Source: Pseudomonadota bacterium (GTDB lineage: Bacteria > Pseudomonadota > Gammaproteobacteria > Xanthomonadales > Xanthomonadaceae). From it: DNA of 6,976 nucleotides. The position numbers and the translations under genes were made by a program. Every line of letters starts with the position of its first letter. The stretch's first letter is position 1. Positions 1 through 6,976 of this stretch are shown here, piece by piece. The notes under the pieces are model-generated. The model ran no database searches. It had not been told where the DNA came from and was given only the letters and a program-made list of their open reading frames with translations. Location: positions 1-6,976 of the forward strand of contig JAEXTE010000077.1 of NCBI GenBank assembly GCA_023453655.1, written 5' to 3'.

Positions 1-1
1 C

Positions 2-193
2 AACAAGGGGCTGGAGCTGGCCGCGAAAGGCATCCGCAGCCTGCCCTACTGGCAGGACCAGGTCATCGGCGCGCAGGCGCGTCCGCCACCGCTGGACGAG
101 GCCCAGCTTGCGCGCGCCGCGCGCCCGCGCGGGGCGGATGCGAGGCCAGGCGGGGAAGGTGCGAACCCGCGGGAAATCGCGCCGCCGCACTGA
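2..193 (+). CDS. C-terminal fragment of an unrecognised protein (5' end outside window)
   Basis: An open frame runs in from the left edge and stops at TGA 191-193, giving 63 residues with no start inside the window. Third positions are almost all G or C, which is how the confirmed genes here look and which supports real coding. The first half (NKGLELAAKGIRSLPYWQDQ) looks like folded protein. The second half is rich in Pro, Ala, Arg and Gly and looks like a disordered tail ending IAPPH. I do not recognise the family and give no function. The gene converges on the acylphosphatase gene, with the hairpin region 197-239 between them. Confidence 0.6.
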   Translation, partial: NKGLELAAKGIRSLPYWQDQVIGAQARPPPLDEAQLARAARPRGADARPGGEGANPREIAPPH

Positions 194-196
194 CGC

Positions 197-239
197 CGGC
201 AGGCGCGCCCCTGCGAACGGCACGCGCCTGCCGTTCGTG
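197..239. terminator. Overlapping inverted repeats between convergent genes, possible bidirectional terminator
   Basis: Two perfect inverted repeats share bases. One pairs 197-207 with 223-233 (11 bp, 15-nt loop). The other pairs 214-222 with 229-237 (CGAACGGCA/TGCCGTTCG, 9 bp, 6-nt loop), extendable by G-T pairs to 212 and 239. Only one can form at a time. They lie between the ends of two converging genes, where a bidirectional terminator is expected. Neither is followed by a clear T run on either strand, so intrinsic termination is an inference. The rest of 194-279 shows nothing else. Confidence 0.4.
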
Positions 240-279
240 CCGGGATGCGATACGCGCGCATGGCTGCGCCAGCGCTCCG

Positions 280-552
280 CTAGAGAATGTCGAACCCCTG
301 CACGGCCTCGTCGGCCTCATGCGCGAACCGCTCCACACCGGAGACCCGCGCCGCGGGCGGCCCGTCCTCGAGCCACCGGGCCAGCGCAACGATGGCCTGC
401 GCCTCGCCGACCGCCACTACTTCCACGCGACCGTCGTCGAGGTTGCGGGCGTGGCCGCGGAGTCCCAGGCGCAGGGCCTGCTCGCGCGCGGAGGCGCGGA
501 AGAACACGCCCTGCACGTGCCCGCCGACCAGGAAGCGCGCCGCGCTGTTCAT
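280..552 (-). CDS. acyP: Acylphosphatase
   Basis: A 90-residue protein, the usual length for acylphosphatase (EC 3.6.1.7), a cytoplasmic enzyme that hydrolyses acyl phosphates such as carbamoyl phosphate and 1,3-bisphosphoglycerate. The phosphate-binding loop GGHVQGVFFR is at residues 10-19, with the expected catalytic Arg at R19. The second signature, ARNLDDGRVE, is at 35-44, with the catalytic Asn at N37. The usual GWVRN is GHARN here, a mild variation. The start ATG (550-552) overlaps the stop of the upstream thioredoxin gene as ATGA and has only a weak ribosome site, so translation is probably coupled. It is the last gene of a three-gene operon. Its substrate in the cell is unknown, as for most bacterial homologues. 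Confidence 0.94.
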   Translation of the reverse strand: MNSAARFLVGGHVQGVFFRASAREQALRLGLRGHARNLDDGRVEVVAVGEAQAIVALARWLEDGPPAARVSGVERFAHEADEAVQGFDIL

Positions 553-1163
553 GCCTTGGCGGCTTCGGCAGGCTGGGCCTCGAGCCTGGGCCCGCCGCTG
601 GCCTCGATCGCGGTCTCGATTTCCCTGGCGGTGACGGGGCCCAGGAACTGCCGCGCCACCTTGCCGTCGGGGGCGATCAGGTAGGTCATCGGCAGGCCGC
701 GCGGCGTGTCGAAGTCCGCCGGCGGTGCGTAGACGTCGATGATCGCGATCGGATAGGCCACCGGATGCTCGGCCAGGAACGACTGCATGGACGCGACGTC
801 GATCTCCTCGTAGGCCAGGCCCACCACGCTGATGTGTTCGCGCATGGTGTGCAGCGCCGAGAGTTCGGGCATCTCCTTCAGGCAGGGCGAACACCAGGTT
901 GCCCAGAAGTTGACCACCACCCACTGTCCGCGCTGCTCGGCCAGGTCGTAGCGGCCGCCGTCGATGGTGTCCACCTGGAGGCCCGGCTGGTCCGGGCGCT
1001 CGGGCTCCAGTGGTTCGGTCGCCACCGTGTCGGCCGGCGCGTCCGTGGCGGCGGCGGCGTCGCGGGCGGGCGCGGGACCGGTCGCGTCGGGGGCGTCGCT
1101 GGCCTGGCGGCAGCCTGCCAGCAGCAGTGCGAGGAGAACGGCGGCACAGACGACACGGTTCAT
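549..1163 (-). CDS. TlpA/ResA-type thioredoxin-like lipoprotein
   Basis: A 204-residue membrane-anchored thiol-disulfide oxidoreductase of the TlpA/ResA family. Residues 1-18 form a lipoprotein signal ending in lipobox LLAGC, with lipidation expected at C18. Residues 19-62 are an Ala/Asp/Pro/Thr-rich acidic linker. The thioredoxin fold covers about 63-190, with the redox motif WCSPC (C91 and C94) in the context VVNFWATWC, and the cis-proline P158 in GLPMTYLIAPDG. The family usually reduces apocytochrome c or other periplasmic/extracytoplasmic thiols; the partner cannot be told here, and no cytochrome maturation genes are in view. The start ATG (1161-1163) overlaps the yihY stop as ATGA, with ribosome site AGGAAG (1170-1175) 6 nt upstream inside yihY. 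It is the middle gene of the operon. Confidence 0.93.
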   Translation of the reverse strand: MNRVVCAAVLLALLLAGCRQASDAPDATGPAPARDAAAATDAPADTVATEPLEPERPDQPGLQVDTIDGGRYDLAEQRGQWVVVNFWATWCSPCLKEMPELSALHTMREHISVVGLAYEEIDVASMQSFLAEHPVAYPIAIIDVYAPPADFDTPRGLPMTYLIAPDGKVARQFLGPVTAREIETAIEASGGPRLEAQPAEAAKA

Positions 1164-2434
1164 GCGGGGCTTCCTGCGGAGGGATAGAGGTGGGCCACGT
1201 TGCGCTTGAGCAGGTCGCGCATCGGCAGGCGGAGATCGTCGAGCGCCGCGATCGCGGCCGCGCCGAGCGCATCGTCGCGGCAGGGCAGCCAGGCCTCGGT
1301 GACGGGCACGCGCAGCTGGCAGGCTTCGTAGAGGTCGGCCAGGGTCAGGGTGTCGAGGTCGCGTGCGAGCAGCCATTCGCCGCTCTCGGCGCGCTTGAGC
1401 AGGTCGATGTCGGCCAGCTGTTCGAGGAACTGCTGCAGCTGGCTGTCGGTGAGCATCGGCTCGATTTCCAGCATCTGCGCGGTGTGCAGGCCGCGGCCGG
1501 ACCGCCGCGCCTCGGCGAAACGGCCCAGCAGGCGCAGCAGGCCGTAGATCTCGTAGCCCTCCGGCAGCCGCATCGCGGCGGGCTGGTAGCGGAAGGCCGA
1601 CACCGCCGATGCGAAGGACGCGCCCAGCAGCACCGCCACCCAGCCCAGGTAGATCCAGATCATCAGCACCGGCAGCGCGGCCAGCGTGCCGTACAGGCGC
1701 TGGTACGTATTGAACATGCCCAGGTACAGGCCCAGTCCCCACTTCACCAGTTCCAGCAGGACTGCCGCCAGCAGCGCCCCGGCGAAGGCATGGCGGAGGG
1801 CGACCGAGCGGTGCGGCACCACCCGGTACAGGGCGGTCACCAGCAGCAGTTCGATCGTGAACGGGCCCAGGCGCAACGCCAGGCCCGACAGGGCCTGCCC
1901 CTCCGTGGTGCTGAACACGGGCAGCGCCAGCAGCCATGCCGACATTGCCAGCGATGCCGCGGCGAGCAGCGCGCCCAGCGTCAGCACGGTCCAGTACACC
2001 AGGAAGCGCCCCAACTGCGGCCGCGACGAGGGCACCCGCCAGATCTGGTTGAAGGTGGCCTCGACGCTGTTCAGGGTGATCAGCAGCGACACGATCAGGC
2101 CCACGGCGCCGGCCACGGTGAGCGTGGTCGCGTTCTCCACCAGCTTCAGCAGTTCCACCTTCAGCGTGCTGGCAGCGCCGGGAACGAAGTTGGAAAAAAT
2201 GTAGTCGGTGAGATCCTGGCGCCACTCGGCGAACATCGGGAAGGCTGACAGCACCCCCAGCACCACGATCGCCAGCGGCACCAGCGCGAAGATCGTGGTG
2301 TAGGCCAGCGCCGCCGCGGCCTGGAACAGGCGGTCGTCGAGGAAGCGGCGGGCGAGGAAGCGCGCGAACGTGCCCACGCGCTCCCGGTCGCGCACCCGGT
2401 CCATCCATTGTTCGAGCGTCGCCAGCGGCTGCAT
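1160..2434 (-). CDS. yihY: YihY/BrkB family inner-membrane protein
   Basis: A 424-residue integral membrane protein of the YihY/virulence factor BrkB family (UPF0761), once mislabelled ribonuclease BN. About six hydrophobic segments are seen near residues 41-63, 107-127, 143-172, 190-206, 214-238 and 250-280. The family marks include AAALAYTTIFALVPL (39-53), LNSVEATFNQIW (121-132) and KWGLGLYLGMFNTYQRLYGT (231-250). Residues 285-420 are a soluble cytoplasmic tail with a winged-helix-like look (TAQMLEIEPMLTDSQLQQFL), an extension found in many proteobacterial members. The molecular function is not established. I chose the ATG at 2432-2434 because homologues begin near this point; a 16-residue longer frame would run into the promoter region. 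It is the first gene of the operon and is divergent from wrbA. Confidence 0.93.
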   Translation of the reverse strand: MQPLATLEQWMDRVRDRERVGTFARFLARRFLDDRLFQAAAALAYTTIFALVPLAIVVLGVLSAFPMFAEWRQDLTDYIFSNFVPGAASTLKVELLKLVENATTLTVAGAVGLIVSLLITLNSVEATFNQIWRVPSSRPQLGRFLVYWTVLTLGALLAAASLAMSAWLLALPVFSTTEGQALSGLALRLGPFTIELLLVTALYRVVPHRSVALRHAFAGALLAAVLLELVKWGLGLYLGMFNTYQRLYGTLAALPVLMIWIYLGWVAVLLGASFASAVSAFRYQPAAMRLPEGYEIYGLLRLLGRFAEARRSGRGLHTAQMLEIEPMLTDSQLQQFLEQLADIDLLKRAESGEWLLARDLDTLTLADLYEACQLRVPVTEAWLPCRDDALGAAAIAALDDLRLPMRDLLKRNVAHLYPSAGSPA

Positions 2435-2440
2435 CGTCGC

Positions 2441-2449
2441 AGCGTAGCA
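2441..2449 (-). promoter_or_regulatory. Possible extended -10 element for yihY
   Basis: Read on the minus strand, this is TGCTACGCT, a TGn extension plus a poor match to TATAAT. A start 6-8 nt downstream would fall at or within a base or two of the yihY ATG. No Shine-Dalgarno-like run precedes that ATG, so the message may be leaderless. No convincing -35 box is seen. Confidence 0.3.
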
Positions 2450-2470
2450 AAGCCGCGGCCCACGCCGTGA

Positions 2471-3111
<641 letters not shown>

Positions 3112-3112
<1 letters not shown>

Positions 3113-3450
3113 TGTCCGCGCGCCCGCCCAGGCGCCTGCTCGCCGCGCTGCTGCTGACGCAGGCGGCGCTGTACGCGCTCTGGTTCCACGACGACCGCCA
3201 CCTGGTCGCCGCGCTGCTCGTGTTCGTGCTGCCGCCGGTGCTGCTGGCCATCGGCGCGCTGGCCGGCAGCGCGCGCGCCGCGTTCTGGGCCGGCGTGCTG
3301 GCGCTGCTGCTGTTCTGCCACGGGGTGATGACCGCATGGGCCGACCCGGCGCAGCGCGGCCTGGCCCTGGCCGCAACCGCACTGTCGGTGCTGGTGGTGT
3401 TCGCATCGAGCTGGAGCGGCCTGCGCGCGCGTTTCGGACGGCGCGGCTGA
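3112..3450 (+). CDS. DUF2069 four-helix inner-membrane protein
   Basis: A 112-residue, very hydrophobic protein with four predicted membrane helices near residues 9-24, 31-51, 55-76 and 84-101 and basic ends. The motif FCHGVMTAWADP (68-79), followed by an Ala/Leu-rich helix with LSVLVVFAS (91-99), fits DUF2069 as I know it. Function is unknown. The start ATG shares its A with the wrbA stop (TGATG, 3110-3114), so translation is almost certainly coupled to wrbA. A membrane partner for WrbA in quinone redox chemistry is a reasonable guess from the pairing but is not shown by the sequence. It contains no lysine, in keeping with the Arg-rich bias of this genome. Confidence 0.87.
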
Positions 3451-3482
3451 ACGCCGCCATGCGCCCTTGTTCCACTTGAAGA

Positions 3483-3501
3483 GCCTGCGCCAGCCGCAGG
3501 C
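3483..3501 (+). other. Hairpin directly before the asparaginase ribosome site
   Basis: GCCTGCG (3483-3489) pairs perfectly with CGCAGGC (3495-3501) around a 5-nt loop. The ribosome site AGGAG starts at the next base, 3502. It lies in the 63-bp gap after the DUF2069 gene. It could be a weak terminator/attenuator for the upstream pair or a structure that influences initiation; there is no T run. Confidence 0.35.
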
Positions 3502-3506
3502 AGGAG
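3502..3506 (+). promoter_or_regulatory. Ribosome binding site of the asparaginase gene
   Basis: AGGAG lies 7 nt before the ATG at 3514-3516, a near-ideal site that fixes the start. Confidence 0.8.
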
Positions 3507-3513
3507 TACCGCA

Positions 3514-4002
3514 ATGGAAGAGCTGCTGATCATCACCACCGGTGGCACGATCGACAAGATCTACTTCGACGACAAGTCCGACTACCAGGTCGGCGACCCG
3601 CAGATCGGGCGCATCCTCGAGGAACTCGGGGTGGCGTTCCGCTTCCGCGTGATCCCGATCCTGCGCAAGGACTCGCTGCACATCAGCGACGCGGACCGTG
3701 AGCTGGTGCGCGCCACCATTGCCGCGCAGCCGGCGCGCCACGTACTCGTGACCCACGGCACCGATTCGATGGTCGAGACCGCGCGCGTGCTGTCCTCGAT
3801 CCCCGGCAAGACCATCGTGCTCACAGGCGCGCTCAACCCGGCGCGCTTCCGTGGATCGGATGCGGAGTTCAACATCGGCACGGCGGTCGGCGCGGTGCAG
3901 AGCCTGCCGCCTGGCGTCTACATCGCCATGAACGGGCGGATCTGGGATCCGGCCAGGGTGCGCAAGAACGTCGACGCCAACCGCTTCGAAGCGGCGGGCT
4001 GA
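3514..4002 (+). CDS. Single-domain asparaginase-like protein (N-terminal catalytic domain only)
   Basis: A 162-residue protein covering only the N-terminal domain of bacterial L-asparaginases (PF00710), which are usually about 330 residues. Matching it to E. coli AnsB from memory, every main catalytic residue is present: nucleophile T9 in TTGGTID (AnsB T12), Y24 in KSDYQVG (Y25), T83 and D84 in THGTDS (T89, D90) and K99 in PGKTIVLTGA (K162). D53-S54 in RKDSLHIS fits the substrate-binding loop. No C-terminal domain follows: the frame ends at a clean stop and a convergent gene starts 12 nt away. There is no signal peptide, so it is cytoplasmic. Similar short forms are, as far as I recall, annotated in Xanthomonadaceae, which argues against recent truncation. 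Its substrate and activity are uncertain. It may share the wrbA transcript or have its own promoter. Confidence 0.9.
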   Translation: MEELLIITTGGTIDKIYFDDKSDYQVGDPQIGRILEELGVAFRFRVIPILRKDSLHISDADRELVRATIAAQPARHVLVTHGTDSMVETARVLSSIPGKTIVLTGALNPARFRGSDAEFNIGTAVGAVQSLPPGVYIAMNGRIWDPARVRKNVDANRFEAAG

Positions 4003-4014
4003 AGCGGACCGACC

Positions 4015-4440
4015 TCAGTCGCCGTCGCGCATGGGCATCGTTGGCTGCGGCCCGATGCCCATCATCCGGTCCACCTCGACATACTCGACGTCCGGATCGC
4101 GGGCCAACGCCTGCATCAACGCTTCGGCCGCCCTGCGGTCAAGCGGCGGGTCCACCGTGAACACGTCGGCGCCCACGGCCAGCCGCCGCTGCCACCGCGG
4201 CACGGGCGCCGGCGACGACCGGACCTGGGCAGCCGCCCTGGCCAGGCGGCCGGGCACGCTGTCGCGGTCGCGCGCGGGTACGCTGCCGTCGCGGTAGCGC
4301 ACGATGAAGCGCTGGAACGGACCTTCGCCCTGCAGCCGGTGACCTGCCATCGTGTCCTCTCCCGTTGCCGTCGCGCACGCCGCCAACAGCAGGGCGGGCA
4401 GCACGAGCGGCATGAGCGGCCGTCGCAGCGGGTGGGTCAT
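4015..4440 (-). CDS. Predicted lipoprotein resembling a stand-alone S8 protease propeptide (inhibitor I9-like)
   Basis: A 141-residue protein. Residues 1-22 form a lipoprotein signal ending LLAAC, with lipidation expected at C22. Residues 41-126 resemble the N-terminal propeptide of Xanthomonad subtilisin-like (S8) proteases: FQRFIVRYRDGS (42-53), RRLAVGADVFTVD (85-97), then AEALMQALARDPDVEYVEVD (105-124). In S8 precursors the peptidase domain would follow; here the protein ends after 15 more residues (GPQPTMPMRDGD). Such propeptides act as folding chaperones and tight inhibitors, so this may be a free envelope protease inhibitor or chaperone, or the remnant of a lost protease. The start at 4438-4440 is favoured over the in-frame ATG at 4447-4449 because GAGG (4450-4453) is 9 nt from the first and 0 nt from the second. 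It lies downstream of the lysyl endopeptidase on the same strand, across two hairpins, and contains no lysine. Confidence 0.8.
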   Translation of the reverse strand: MTHPLRRPLMPLVLPALLLAACATATGEDTMAGHRLQGEGPFQRFIVRYRDGSVPARDRDSVPGRLARAAAQVRSSPAPVPRWQRRLAVGADVFTVDPPLDRRAAEALMQALARDPDVEYVEVDRMMGIGPQPTMPMRDGD

Positions 4441-4449
4441 CGTGGCCAT

Positions 4450-4453
4450 CCTC
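4450..4453 (-). promoter_or_regulatory. Ribosome binding site of the propeptide-like lipoprotein
   Basis: GAGG on the minus strand, 9 nt before the ATG at 4438-4440. It touches the alternative in-frame ATG at 4447-4449, making that one unusable as a start. Confidence 0.55.
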
Positions 4454-4534
4454 GTCGGCAGTATGCGCGCCATCATGTGCCGGCAGGGGTTTGCGCCGGA
4501 TGAATCGCGACCGGCCAGGCGGCCGCCGGACAGA

Positions 4535-4564
4535 CAGGAACCCCGGCCTGCGCCGGGGTTCCTG
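4535..4564. repeat. Perfect 13-bp palindrome, REP-like or second terminator hairpin
   Basis: CAGGAACCCCGGC (4535-4547) pairs with its exact complement at 4552-4564 around loop CTGC. An outer pair, CGCGACC (4506-4512) with GGTCGCG (4564-4570), could close a larger structure. On the minus strand the stem is followed by TCTGTCC, a weak T-containing tail, so it may back up termination of the protease gene. The GGAACCCCGGC/GCCGGGGTTCC core has the look of GC-rich intergenic palindromes repeated across many Xanthomonad genomes, but only one copy is in this window. Confidence 0.55.
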
Positions 4565-4576
4565 GTCGCGCCGCAA

Positions 4577-4599
4577 GGGGCTCCGCGAGGCGGAGCCCC
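4577..4599 (-). terminator. Terminator-like hairpin after the lysyl endopeptidase gene
   Basis: GGGGCTCCGC (4577-4586) pairs perfectly with GCGGAGCCCC (4590-4599) around a 3-nt loop, and GCAA (4573-4576) can pair with TTGC (4603-4606) across a 3-nt bulge. It begins 8 nt after the protease stop codon. On the minus strand it is followed only by TTGC, so the T tail is poor, as is common in such GC-rich genomes. Confidence 0.6.
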
Positions 4600-4607
4600 C
4601 GGTTGCC

Positions 4608-6974
<2,367 letters not shown>

Positions 6975-6976
6975 AC

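Noticed and set aside
108..1187. Long plus-strand frames across the acylphosphatase and thioredoxin genes
   Set aside because: Their products have no recognisable domains and are antisense shadows of two well-identified genes.
549..2450. 633-codon minus-strand frame joining a yihY-overlapping stretch to the thioredoxin, as if a fusion
   Set aside because: The upstream part reads yihY in the wrong frame and gives Arg/Ala/Gly-rich nonsense. The true TlpA-like start is the ATG with a lipoprotein signal and AGGAAG site at 1163.

Overview
The window has very high GC, near-universal G or C at third codon positions, and genes packed end to end. Gene content (a lysyl endopeptidase very close to Achromobacter protease I, a WrbA-DUF2069 pair, a YihY-TlpA-acylphosphatase string, a one-domain asparaginase and an S8-type propeptide) suggests a gammaproteobacterium of the Lysobacteraceae/Xanthomonadaceae, such as Lysobacter or Luteimonas. 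This placement is inferred from gene content and composition, not from a marker gene. I see no tRNA, rRNA, CRISPR, insertion sequence or phage gene.

Layout, left to right. (1) 2-193, plus: the last 63 codons of an unrecognised gene that enters from outside the window. (2) 194-279: an intergenic stretch between convergent genes with two overlapping, mutually exclusive hairpins. (3) 280-2434, minus: a three-gene operon, in transcription order yihY (inner-membrane protein), a TlpA/ResA-type thioredoxin lipoprotein and acylphosphatase, with both junctions being 4-nt ATGA stop/start overlaps. (4) 2435-2521: a short divergent promoter region. (5) 2522-3450, plus: wrbA (FMN quinone oxidoreductase) and a four-helix DUF2069 membrane protein, joined by a 1-nt TGATG overlap. 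(6) 3514-4002, plus: a 162-residue protein equal to the N-terminal catalytic domain of L-asparaginase, with the catalytic residues kept and the C-terminal domain absent. (7) 4015-4440, minus: a 141-residue predicted lipoprotein that looks like the propeptide of a subtilisin (S8) protease with no protease attached. (8) 4441-4607: two strong GC-rich hairpins. (9) 4608-6926, minus: a 772-residue secreted lysyl endopeptidase precursor (signal, propeptide, S1-type catalytic domain, PKD, PPC and P domains).

The cytoplasmic and envelope genes on the left look like ordinary housekeeping. The right third is accessory secretion biology: a Lys-specific exoprotease for protein digestion, followed on the same strand by a stand-alone propeptide/inhibitor-like lipoprotein. 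That pair is the best candidate for something not well described. The protease also has two details that differ from Achromobacter protease I as I recall it: Gln rather than Lys just before the predicted mature N-terminus, and Tyr at the position of Trp169. I found no clear wholly new system; the findings are graded accordingly.
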